DNA from: Candidatus Shapirobacteria bacterium
GTDB taxonomy: Bacteria; Patescibacteria; Microgenomatia; UBA12405
Length of the DNA: 62,325 nt
Direction of reading: 5' to 3'
Assembly: GCA_028710865.1 (NCBI GenBank)
Contig: JAQTUF010000006.1
Coordinates: 1-62,325 of the forward strand
In this document: piece by piece, positions 1 through 6,964 of the stretch
Layout: each line of letters opens with the position of its first letter
Numbering within the stretch: the first letter of the stretch is position 1
Made by a program: the position numbers and the translations under genes
Notes under the pieces: generated by a model
What the model saw: only the letters and a program-made list of their open reading frames with translations
What the model was told of the DNA's origin: nothing
The model's database searches: none

Positions 1-1094
1 GGTTGCGCTCGTTACCTCACTTAAGAGAACAACTCACGTCACGAGCTGACGACAGCCATGCAACAGCTGTGTACCACCTTCGAAAGATTCCTCTGTTTCT
101 AGAGGTTTGCAGGTACATTTCAAACCCAGGTAAGGTTTATCGCTTCGTGTCGAATTAAACCACATGCTCCACTGGTTGTGCGCCTCCCCGCCAATTCGTT
201 TGAGTTTCGGCCTTGCGGCTATACTCCCCAGGCGGTCTGTTTAACGCGTTAGCTTACATCTCCCCCTAAAAAAGGGAAAAATTAACAGACAATGTTTACG
301 GCTAGGACTACTCAGGTCTCTAATCTGATTGGCTACCCTAGCTTTCGTCTCTGAGTGTCAGTGTATACCTGGTTACCCGCCTTCGCGCTTGGTGTTCTTT
401 GTAGTATCCACGGATTTTACCCCTACACTACAAATTCCAGTAACCCCGATATAACTCTAGTCTTCCAGTCTCCTGCCCCTTTCCCCGATTAAGTCGGGAT
501 CTTTGAAACAAGACTTAGAAAACCACCTACAGACGCTTTACGCCCAATAAAACCGGGTAACGCTCGGAACCTACGTATTACCGCGACTGCTGGCACGTAG
601 TTAGTAGTTCCTTATTCTGGGTGCCTTCATGGCTCCCAAAAAGTGGTTTACAACCCGAAGGCCGTCATCCCACACGCGATGTCGCTGCGTCAGACTTTCG
701 TCCATTGCGCAAAATTCCTAACTGCTGCCTTCCGTAGAAGTATGGGCCGTGTCTCAGTCCCATTGTGCCGGTCTCTCCGCTAAGAGCCGGTAGCCGTCAT
801 AGCCTTGGTGAGCTATTACCTCACCAACAAGCTGGTAGCGAGTACGCCACTCTCTTCGCGTCTTGCGACTTTAATCCCGAAGGATACTATGGAAAATTAC
901 TCCGCCTTTCGGCGGGCTATGCTCCACAAAGAGGTATGTTCGTACTTATTACTCACCCGTTTGCCACTAGAATTACAATCTTCACTGAATTCCGATAAAT
1001 CGGAACTAAGTGAAGACTATAAACCCCGTTCGACTTGCATGTCTTAGGCACATCGCCAGCGTTCACCCTGAGCCACGATCAAACTCTTAGTACT
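1..1094 (-). rRNA. rrs: 16S ribosomal RNA, partial (5' ~1.1 kb)
   Basis: Read on the minus strand this is the 5' part of a bacterial 16S rRNA. The universal start motif AGAGTTTGATC lies at 1087-1077, the 515-region motif at 596-578, and the GTCGTCAGCTCGT region near 50. The window edge cuts the gene at about E. coli position 1113, so the last ~430 nt are missing. The visible length matches the E. coli spacing, so there is no large intron or insertion in this part. Primer sites deviate: the 27F site reads GATCGTGG where GATC[AC]TGG is expected, and the 515F site has CAGTCGCGG for CAGCCGCGG. Both are typical of Candidate Phyla bacteria. The exact mature 5' end is estimated. Confidence 0.97.
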
Positions 1095-1263
1095 AACATC
1101 CGATTTAAATAATCGGAAAGAAAATCAAAATAAATCCCGAGAGATCGGGATATTGTTCAAATTAACATCTGAACTTCGCTTTCTGGTACTAACAGCTTTG
1201 GACTCTAATAAAACGCATTGAAATTTAAAAGTTCATTTCCTGCCCAAAATAGACAGTGAGGTT
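1095..1263 (-). other. 16S rRNA leader region
   Basis: This non-coding stretch lies between the inferred rRNA promoter and the 16S 5' end. It holds two small hairpins: CCGATT/AATCGG at 1100-1116 and ATCCCGA/TCGGGAT with a GAGA loop at 1134-1151. Pre-rRNA leaders usually contain processing stems, which fits, but pairing with the 3' flank cannot be checked because that side is outside the window. I see no open reading frame worth calling. Confidence 0.5.
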
Positions 1264-1295
1264 ATTATATTACATGAAGCTAATTTTTGCATCAA
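1264..1295 (-). promoter_or_regulatory. Putative rRNA promoter
   Basis: On the minus strand TTGATG (1295-1290) is followed by TAATAT (1272-1267, 17-nt spacer) overlapping TATAAT (1269-1264, 20-nt spacer). It faces the 16S gene about 170 nt upstream of its 5' end. It is divergent to the promoter at 1338-1367. Confidence 0.5.
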
Positions 1296-1337
1296 GTAAG
1301 TTAAAACTAATTTTGATAGAGAATAAATATATTTTGA

Positions 1338-1367
1338 TTGACTTTAATATAAAAAATATATTATAAT
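1338..1367 (+). promoter_or_regulatory. Sigma-70 type promoter of the TasA-like gene
   Basis: TTGACT (1338-1343) and TATAAT (1362-1367) are separated by 18 nt. This is one of the strongest consensus promoters in the window. The predicted start is near 1374, giving a ~165-nt 5' leader, unusually long for this genome, in which most leaders are close to zero. Confidence 0.75.
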
Positions 1368-1420
1368 GCTTTCTAAATTATCGGAATCATTTGATTCTGT
1401 TTAATATATTTCACTTTCTT

Positions 1421-1466
1421 AAAAGAACTTGGAATTGCGACAAGCGCAGTTTTGTAGTTCTTTTTT
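1421..1466 (+). promoter_or_regulatory. Leader hairpin with U-run upstream of the TasA-like gene
   Basis: AAAAGAACT (1421-1429) pairs perfectly with AGTTCTTTT (1456-1464), followed by more T residues. This terminator-like stem lies inside the 5' leader, between the promoter at 1338-1367 and the start at 1541. It could act as an attenuator or as a stabilising 5' structure; the sequence alone does not decide. Confidence 0.45.
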
Positions 1467-1540
1467 AAAGATAGAAGTTCGGTTTTTGGTACATTCACAT
1501 CTCAAAAAAAAAGAAAGAGAAGAAAGGTAAGGTATTCAAA

Positions 1541-2167
1541 ATGAAAAAGGGAACGAAAAGATTTTTGGGAATCGGCGGCGGAGCACTTGCTCTGATTTTG
1601 GTTATGGTGATGATGCTCGGCGCGCTCGGCACGGGGGCCTGGTTCTCTGACAATGAGACCAGTAATGGAAATGCTTTTACTGCCGGCAGCCTGGATCTCA
1701 ATGTTGACGGAAACAACACGAATGTTGTCAAGTTTACAGTCACTGGTATGCGGCCTGGCAATCAACCGACAAGCAGCTGGACATTGGCAAATGTTGGTTC
1801 GATGAATGGCTACCTGGATCTGGAAAATATAACCGTCACTAACAGTGAAAATGGTCGGATTGAACCGGAAATTGAAGCTGGGGATACGAGTGATGGAGTC
1901 GGCGAATTGCAAGATATAGTAAATCTTCGCCTTTATATTGATGTCGATAAGGCAGGAGGTTACAGCGCGGGTGACATCATGATCTACAATGGACCGACAG
2001 GTAATATCGCTGGGAACTATGATCAGAATCAGTTGATAGCTGCAGGTTCAGACGTCCGACTGGTTGCAGTATTTGATTGGTGGAATACAGCGAATGATAA
2101 TCAGGCAATGACTGACGGAATGACACTGAATATGACCTTCGAATTGGCACAAACCACTGGCCAATAA
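1541..2167 (+). CDS. TasA/camelysin-family secreted protein
   Basis: A 208-aa secreted protein of the SipW-dependent TasA/CalY family. A basic N-terminus (KKGTKR) and hydrophobic segment at residues 9-33 are followed by the family hallmark AWFSDNETSNGNAFTAGSLD (residues 33-52). The rest is an acidic beta-rich domain with no catalytic motif. Family members are processed by a SipW-type peptidase and polymerise into extracellular fibres or act as surface proteins. The next gene is such a peptidase, which supports the call. The start is preceded by AGAAAGGTAAGG. Codon use is markedly richer in G+C than in neighbouring genes, suggesting high expression or recent transfer. The fibre function is inferred from the family. 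Confidence 0.85.
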   Translation: MKKGTKRFLGIGGGALALILVMVMMLGALGTGAWFSDNETSNGNAFTAGSLDLNVDGNNTNVVKFTVTGMRPGNQPTSSWTLANVGSMNGYLDLENITVTNSENGRIEPEIEAGDTSDGVGELQDIVNLRLYIDVDKAGGYSAGDIMIYNGPTGNIAGNYDQNQLIAAGSDVRLVAVFDWWNTANDNQAMTDGMTLNMTFELAQTTGQ

Positions 2168-2203
2168 TCCCACCAAAATCCCACCAAAAACCGAATGAAA
2201 AAG

Positions 2204-2264
2204 AAAAGGGCTCTTGCCGTTGTTTGTCGTCGTATGACACAGCAATTGCATGTAGCCCTTTTTT
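2204..2264 (+). terminator. Hairpin with U-tract after the TasA-like gene
   Basis: AAAAGGGCT (2204-2212) pairs with AGCCCTTTT (2254-2262), with two further T residues following. The loop is about 41 nt long, which is unusual. It may terminate most transcripts after the TasA-like gene so that less signal peptidase is made. Confidence 0.6.
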
Positions 2265-2297
2265 CTTATTTCAATTCGAGGAAAGGAGAAAAAAGGA

Positions 2298-3002
2298 TTG
2301 GAAGAGATAAAAATAGAAGGGGAAAAGCCTTCAGTGTGGTCAATAATCTTAATTGTCTTTTTGGTGTTGGTTTTCTTGTTCCTACTGTTTATCGGCTATG
2401 GTGCTGGGGTTAACAACCGGTTCTATAAGCTATTAGTGGTAACCAGTGGTAGTATGACCCCAACGTTTGAAGCTGGTGATTTGATCATGATTGTTAAGGC
2501 AGATCCAGAAAAAGTCAAAGTTGGCGACATCGTCACTTTCCAAACTAAAGATAAAGAAATCTTGACCCATCGGATAGTTGAAATAAAATCCGACGGAGAG
2601 ATTGTGACTAAGGGTGACGCCAATGAAGAGATAGACAACTGGACTGATGGATGGAAGCTTGGGAAAGTGGAAACTATTTATGTTTTTAAATTCCCTAAAT
2701 TAGGTTTTGCCATCTCTTGGCTACAAGGTTTATTTTCAGGAGACAACACTGGTGCATGGCTAAAAGATACTCAGAGAGTTAAAATCGGTCTTGAAGCCGG
2801 ACAATGGGAAGTTCCAGAGCTAATAGAACCACCATTGGAAATGGTACCGATTCTGGAACCTACTCCAAGTGAAAGTCCAAGCGAAAGCGTGGAACCCTCA
2901 CCGAGTGTGGAACCAAGCCCAAGTGAAAGTCCAAGCGAAAGCGTGGAACCCTCACCGAGTGTGGAACCAAGCCCAAGTGAAAGTCCACAAACAACCGAAT
3001 GA
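2298..3002 (+). CDS. sipW: SipW-type (ER-type) signal peptidase I
   Basis: A 234-aa membrane signal peptidase. A hydrophobic anchor covers residues ~13-37. The catalytic motif SGSMTP puts the nucleophile at Ser52. THRIV puts the general base at His91; ER/archaeal/SipW enzymes use His where the common bacterial enzyme uses Lys. KGDAN (105-109) supplies the conserved Asp. A second hydrophobic patch lies near residue 140. The C-terminal ~45 residues form a Pro/Ser/Glu repeat tail encoded by a 54-nt tandem repeat. The start is TTG at 2298 behind GGAG at 2284-2287. It lies 130 nt after the TasA-like gene, its likely main substrate, and is followed by a strong terminator. Confidence 0.88.
   Translation: MEEIKIEGEKPSVWSIILIVFLVLVFLFLLFIGYGAGVNNRFYKLLVVTSGSMTPTFEAGDLIMIVKADPEKVKVGDIVTFQTKDKEILTHRIVEIKSDGEIVTKGDANEEIDNWTDGWKLGKVETIYVFKFPKLGFAISWLQGLFSGDNTGAWLKDTQRVKIGLEAGQWEVPELIEPPLEMVPILEPTPSESPSESVEPSPSVEPSPSESPSESVEPSPSVEPSPSESPQTTE
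2868..2987 (+). repeat. 54-nt perfect tandem repeat in the SipW tail
   Basis: Two identical 54-nt copies (2868-2921 and 2922-2975) are followed by the first 12 nt of a third. The unit is in frame (18 codons) and encodes Ser-Glu-Ser-Pro type residues with two VEPSPS-like blocks. Perfect identity points to a recent duplication or to copy-number slippage. Confidence 0.95.
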
Positions 3003-3006
3003 AATT

Positions 3007-3057
3007 AAAGACCCTGTTGTAGCGCAAGCTATCAAAAACAACAGCGGTCTTTTTTTT
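3007..3057 (+). terminator. Rho-independent terminator after sipW
   Basis: AAAGACC plus CTGTTGT (3007-3020) pairs with ACAACAG plus GGTCTTT (3038-3052), interrupted by a single C bulge at 3045 and followed by a T-run. It ends the TasA-SipW unit just before the oppositely oriented recF. Confidence 0.85.
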
Positions 3058-3059
3058 AC

Positions 3060-4130
3060 TTAAATTTGGATTAGTTTAGCAGAGGCAAGAATATTAGCAC
3101 TTTCGGGCTCGGCAGCAGTAAAGATAGTCTGATATTTTCTACAAACAGAAACAACTAATTTTTGATGTTCTGGATCAAGTTCAGAAAAAATATCATCTAA
3201 TAATAAGATAGGTTTGTCAGTGTAGGTACTTTCTAAAAAATTTATTTGAGCTAAACGAAGTGCTAAAACAGCTAAGCGTTGTTGACCTCGACTCCCCCAA
3301 AAAGCTAAATTTTTATCAGCGGTAGGGAAAATAGAATTATCAAAACTAAAATCATCACGATGAACTCCAGCTTGGGTATACCCCCTTTTTAAATCAAGTG
3401 GATAATTTTTTTTGAGTTTATCTTCAGTCAAAATGGATGGATGATAATTAAGAGAAATGGTATTAATTTGAGAATCCAAATGACTATTTAAAAAAGAATT
3501 AGCACTACGAATAAAGGAAGTTCTAAAACTGTGAATAATGTTGGCATTTTTGACTAAAACCTGATCCCAATAAAAGAGTTCACTTTCTTTGGCAAACCCT
3601 AAACGGATTTGGTCAAGTAGTTCATTACGATGTTTTAGGGCTTTGTGATATTGAGATAGGGCGGAAGTGTAACGCCATTCAGTCTGAGAAAAAATATTGT
3701 CAAAAAAATCACGACGACGGGTTGGAGAACCAGTAATGAGACGAATATCTTCAGGATGAAAGACGACAGTTTTTAAAACACCGATATAATTTTTACGAGG
3801 TTTTAAAACTTTTTGAATCAAAAATTTTCTAGAAACAGTGGTAATTTTACTAGTGTTGTTTTTGATAAGCTGAACTTCAATTTCTGAAGTTTCACCTTTA
3901 TCATCAACCAATTTGGCTCTAATTGAAGTGAAATTACTATTCCAATTAATAAGTTTTGCTTGAGAACTAGAGCGAAAACTTTTACCACAAGAAAGAAAAA
4001 AAATTGCTTCTAAAATATTGGTTTTACCTGATCCATTAGGACCTAAAATCAGATTAAATTTAGGATCAAATTCAAAAATTTTTTGATCGTAAGAGCGAAA
4101 GTTTTGTAAAAGAATTTTGGAAAGATACAC
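3060..4130 (-). CDS. recF: DNA replication and repair protein RecF
   Basis: A 356-aa SMC-like ATPase that loads RecA at gapped DNA with RecO and RecR. The N-terminus has the family start ILLQNFRSY, and Walker A GPNGSGKTN lies at residues ~30-38. The signature WGSRGQQR and Walker B PILLLDDIFSELD are near the C-terminus. Length is normal for RecF (~360 aa). The start is GTG at 4130, with TATACT at 4142-4137 only 6 nt upstream, so the transcript is probably leaderless. The gene lies 32 nt downstream of the HD-domain gene, so it may also be transcribed with it. Confidence 0.95.
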   Translation of the reverse strand: MYLSKILLQNFRSYDQKIFEFDPKFNLILGPNGSGKTNILEAIFFLSCGKSFRSSSQAKLINWNSNFTSIRAKLVDDKGETSEIEVQLIKNNTSKITTVSRKFLIQKVLKPRKNYIGVLKTVVFHPEDIRLITGSPTRRRDFFDNIFSQTEWRYTSALSQYHKALKHRNELLDQIRLGFAKESELFYWDQVLVKNANIIHSFRTSFIRSANSFLNSHLDSQINTISLNYHPSILTEDKLKKNYPLDLKRGYTQAGVHRDDFSFDNSIFPTADKNLAFWGSRGQQRLAVLALRLAQINFLESTYTDKPILLLDDIFSELDPEHQKLVVSVCRKYQTIFTAAEPESANILASAKLIQI

Positions 4131-4162
4131 AAATATAGTATATCAAAATAGATACTAACTTT

Positions 4163-5281
4163 TTAGACGGTGAGTTTTTGTTTTAACTTTAAAACTAAGT
4201 TTTTGTAAGTCTGGCCATCGAGGACACCGCTTTTGATAATTTCACCAACTCCAAGGTTACTAAGGTCGTCCATATTGATGGTTTTAGAACTAATGATTTT
4301 TTCATAAAGAATTTTTAGTTCCCGATCAGTAATAAGAGCGGTAAGTAAAATTGGATCGTAATCTTTTATTTCGGAAACTTCTTTAATAACTGATCTAATT
4401 ATTTCCTGTAATAAATTTGAATCTAATTTTTCATAATGAATATACATGTAGTCTTTAAGTTTTTTGAAATTTTGGGCAACTTGAGAATCCTTAAAACTGA
4501 CAAAACCTTTTTTGGCACTTTCTTCTACAAGAGCATTGATACATAAACTAACTTTAGATTGTTGGTCACTATAGATATTAGGGTCGCAGGGAAAAATAGA
4601 ATCTATCTTGGCTAAATCAGTTGACGATAATTTATTAATACGATAAAGATCGTTGATATCAGAAAAAATATAAGCAATTTTGTCACTATACATGGCAAGA
4701 TTATATTCATCAACAGTACTCCCGATCGACAACTCTCCAGATCCACGAGAATGATTGAGAATGCCTTCAATAGTTTGTTTGGTCAAACTTAAACCGTGGC
4801 CATTTCTTTCGATAAAAACGGCAATGATAGCGCTAAAAATTTCATGTCTAAAATCAGTGCCAAATTCTTTGGCAACAGTTTCAAACATATGACCGGCTGG
4901 AGCATGTCCAATGTCGTGACCATCGCAAATGGCTTTGACTAAATTGGTATTTAAGCCCAAAATATCACTGGCGATTATAGCAGGATTGCCTACTTCCATA
5001 GTATGGGTAGATCGAACTCTAATGTGAGGGTTATCGGGATAAAAAATTACTTGGGTTTTAGAACCAAGTCGGCGATATGCCTTACTATCGGTGATTTTTA
5101 CTTGATCAATAATAAAGGGATCGACAACTCCTTCATAAGAAAAAACATATTTATCGGATATTTCCCTGTCGCCTAAGATTCGAATTACGGGAGAATTTTG
5201 GAAATCAAATCTTTTGTGATTTAAAGCACCTTTATATTTTAAAAGGGGTGAAATAAGCAAAGAAGTATTTTTTTTGGACAT
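4163..5281 (-). CDS. HD-domain dNTP triphosphohydrolase (dGTPase-like)
   Basis: A 372-aa HD-superfamily phosphohydrolase resembling deoxyguanosine triphosphate triphosphohydrolases. It has RRLGSKTQV, RSTHTMEVGNPA (first metal His) and CDGHDIGHAPAGH (the HD pair and flanking His), then the helical region with LNHSRGSGEL and MYSDKIAYIFSD typical of this family. The predicted reaction is hydrolysis of dNTP to nucleoside plus triphosphate, which would help control the nucleotide pool. The ATG at 5281 lies one nucleotide after the encoded CCA end of tRNA-Tyr, and there is no room for a separate promoter. The mRNA 5' end is therefore probably made by tRNA 3' processing, or the gene is read through from the tRNA promoter. 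Confidence 0.88.
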   Translation of the reverse strand: MSKKNTSLLISPLLKYKGALNHKRFDFQNSPVIRILGDREISDKYVFSYEGVVDPFIIDQVKITDSKAYRRLGSKTQVIFYPDNPHIRVRSTHTMEVGNPAIIASDILGLNTNLVKAICDGHDIGHAPAGHMFETVAKEFGTDFRHEIFSAIIAVFIERNGHGLSLTKQTIEGILNHSRGSGELSIGSTVDEYNLAMYSDKIAYIFSDINDLYRINKLSSTDLAKIDSIFPCDPNIYSDQQSKVSLCINALVEESAKKGFVSFKDSQVAQNFKKLKDYMYIHYEKLDSNLLQEIIRSVIKEVSEIKDYDPILLTALITDRELKILYEKIISSKTINMDDLSNLGVGEIIKSGVLDGQTYKNLVLKLKQKLTV

Positions 5282-5282
5282 T

Positions 5283-5357
5283 TGGTCCAGCGGGTAGGAG
5301 TTGAACCTACTTTAGACAGTTTTACAGACTGTTGCCTAACCGTCCGGCTCCCGCTGG
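5283..5357 (-). tRNA. tRNA-Tyr (GTA), archaeal-like features
   Basis: The cloverleaf folds on the minus strand: acceptor CCAGCGG/CCGCTGG, D-stem GCC/GGC, anticodon stem ACAGT/ACTGT with loop CTGTAAA (anticodon GTA), T-arm GTAGG-TTCAACT-CCTAC, discriminator A and an encoded CCA. Two features are not bacterial-like. The first base pair is C1-G72, where bacterial tRNA-Tyr has G1-C72. The variable region is only 5 nt (CTAAA), where bacterial tRNA-Tyr has a long extra arm. Position 8 is G instead of the usual U. The 3' end abuts the HD-domain gene. Confidence 0.93.
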
Positions 5358-5370
5358 TTAAGGTGGGTTT

Positions 5371-5398
5371 ATTATAACAGAAAGTAACCCTTACTCAA
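5371..5398 (-). promoter_or_regulatory. Promoter of tRNA-Tyr (and the HD gene)
   Basis: TTGAGT (5398-5393) and TATAAT (5376-5371) are spaced by 16 nt and point at tRNA-Tyr, whose 5' end is 13 nt further on. The -35 element overlaps the last codons of the SIMPL gene. Confidence 0.7.
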
Positions 5399-6164
5399 TT
5401 CCCCAAAGTATCGATATATCAGCGGAAATATTCATTTCACCGGTAGAAATTTGACTATCCCCTGAAGCGGCTGATTCAATACTTAAAGACTTAAGTTGAG
5501 AAACATTAGCGGTAACAGGAGAAACATCATAAGTATTGTCGGTAATGGAAATTGGTTTAGTTAATTTAACTTTTGAAAGTTTGGCTAATTCTTCGGCTTT
5601 TTGTTTAGCTTTATTAAAAGCTAATTCACGAGCTTGAGAGAAGAATTCAGTTTTATCTTCAATATCAAAACTGATACCACTGACTTGAAGATTATCGATA
5701 GCTGATAATTCATCAATAATTTTAGTTGCCTTAGTGGCTTTATCATCAATTTTTTTGATTTTGACACTAAGTGTTTGAGAAGCTTTTTGACCGATAATTT
5801 TTCTAGAGGAATTACTATAATCATATTCGGGAGAAATATTAAATCTGTTGGTAGTAATATCGGAATCGTCGACTTTATTATCTTTTAATATTTTTAAAGC
5901 AGAATCTATTTTTTGATTAACTTTATTAAGAGCTTCTTTACTAGTAGAAGCAGTTTCTTGAAAGGAAACAGTTAAATTAACCATGTCTGGTTTAGCAAAA
6001 ACTTTACCATCACCACTAACAGAAATGGTATTAGAAATTTTACCGTTACTTTCGGCTCCACCAGTATTTTTAATATAGATACCGGTACGAGAGATAAAGA
6101 TGGCAGATAAGATAATAGCTAATGAAATAATAAAGACTGGAGGTAGGTTTTTAATTTTTTCCAT
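5391..6164 (-). CDS. SIMPL-domain (DUF541) membrane-anchored protein
   Basis: A 257-aa protein with an N-terminal hydrophobic anchor (residues ~9-30) and a SIMPL/DUF541 domain from ~45 to the end. It begins with the typical ISVSGDGKVFAKPDMV and contains VDDSDITTNRFNISPEYDY and the later QARELAFNKAKQKAEELAK helix. Members are periplasmic or surface proteins of unclear biochemical role, related to oxidative-stress proteins such as E. coli YggE. The start at 6164 lies 5 nt from a TATACT box shared with the divergent exonuclease gene, so the mRNA is probably leaderless. Confidence 0.88.
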   Translation of the reverse strand: MEKIKNLPPVFIISLAIILSAIFISRTGIYIKNTGGAESNGKISNTISVSGDGKVFAKPDMVNLTVSFQETASTSKEALNKVNQKIDSALKILKDNKVDDSDITTNRFNISPEYDYSNSSRKIIGQKASQTLSVKIKKIDDKATKATKIIDELSAIDNLQVSGISFDIEDKTEFFSQARELAFNKAKQKAEELAKLSKVKLTKPISITDNTYDVSPVTANVSQLKSLSIESAASGDSQISTGEMNISADISILWGIE

Positions 6165-6169
6165 ACATA

Positions 6170-6177
6170 AGTATACT
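6170..6177. promoter_or_regulatory. Shared palindromic -10 element of a divergent gene pair
   Basis: The 8-nt palindrome AGTATACT provides a TATACT -10 box on both strands: 6175-6170 for the SIMPL gene starting at 6164, and 6172-6177 for the exonuclease gene starting at 6194. On the plus strand TAAAAT at 6183-6188 is an alternative -10. No convincing -35 element is visible on either side. Confidence 0.55.
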
Positions 6178-6193
6178 ATTGATAAAATAGTTT

Positions 6194-6964
6194 ATGAAGA
6201 TAAAAATAATTTCTTGGAATGTAGCAGGAATTAGGGCAGCAGTAAGAAAGGGTTTGTGGCAAAAAATGAAGGATATTGATGCAGATATATATTGTTTTCA
6301 AGAAGCAAAGGCAACTCCAGCACAGGTGGAAATTAGTTTTGATTACCCAATTAATTATAAAAGTTATTGGAATCCAGCAAAAAGACCGGGATACAGTGGA
6401 GTAGCTACTTTTACTAAAATAGAACCAAAAAAGATAATTGTGGGAGATAAAGACAATGATTGGGATGATGAAGGAAGAGTAATAATTACTAAATTTGATG
6501 AATTTACTCTATTAAATGTCTATTTTCCAAATGGGAAAAGAGATGCTGGCCGATTGAAATATAAGATGGATTTTTATGAATACTTTTTAAAGTATATAAA
6601 TCAACTACGAGATCGAGGAGAAAAAGTAATTTTTTGTGGGGATGTAAATACAGCTCATGAAGGAATAGATTTAGCTAGACCAAAGGATAATGAGAATATT
6701 TCTGGATTCTTAGAAATTGAGAGAAAATGGATGGATAAATTGGTAAAAAATGGTTGGATAGATACTTTTAGAATGTTTAATAAAAATGGGGGAAATTATT
6801 CTTGGTGGAGTCAAAGATCAGGGGCTCGAATCAGAAATGTAGGATGGAGAATTGATTACTTTTTTGTGGATGAGGCTTTGAAAAAGCAAATAAAATCAGC
6901 TTTTATAATGCCAGAGATTGAAGGATCAGACCATTGCCCGGTAGGAATTGAGATAGAGATTTAA
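6194..6964 (+). CDS. xth: Exodeoxyribonuclease III (AP endonuclease)
   Basis: A 256-aa EEP-superfamily AP endonuclease that incises DNA at abasic sites in base-excision repair. The family motifs are in order: ISWNVAGIRA, CFQEAKA (metal Glu), LNVYFPNG, FCGDVNTAHEGIDLARP (catalytic Asp/Asn), WSQRSGARIRNVGWRIDYF and the terminal GSDHCPV (catalytic His). Length matches the family (~255-270). The stop overlaps the stop of the convergent metalloprotease gene by 4 nt. The start codon is close to the divergent -10 elements, suggesting a leader of 0-10 nt. Confidence 0.96.
   Translation: MKIKIISWNVAGIRAAVRKGLWQKMKDIDADIYCFQEAKATPAQVEISFDYPINYKSYWNPAKRPGYSGVATFTKIEPKKIIVGDKDNDWDDEGRVIITKFDEFTLLNVYFPNGKRDAGRLKYKMDFYEYFLKYINQLRDRGEKVIFCGDVNTAHEGIDLARPKDNENISGFLEIERKWMDKLVKNGWIDTFRMFNKNGGNYSWWSQRSGARIRNVGWRIDYFFVDEALKKQIKSAFIMPEIEGSDHCPVGIEIEI

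Noticed and set aside
765..1047. Two overlapping open frames on the plus strand
   Set aside because: They are antisense to the 16S rRNA gene and have rRNA-like composition; no protein motif.
1..1094. An intron or large insertion in the 16S gene, common in Candidate Phyla
   Set aside because: Distances between conserved landmarks match E. coli spacing over the visible part; the 3' third is outside the window.
1502..1912. Open frames on the minus strand opposite the TasA-like gene
   Set aside because: The plus-strand frame has a signal motif, promoter and matching codon use; the minus frames are mirror shadows.
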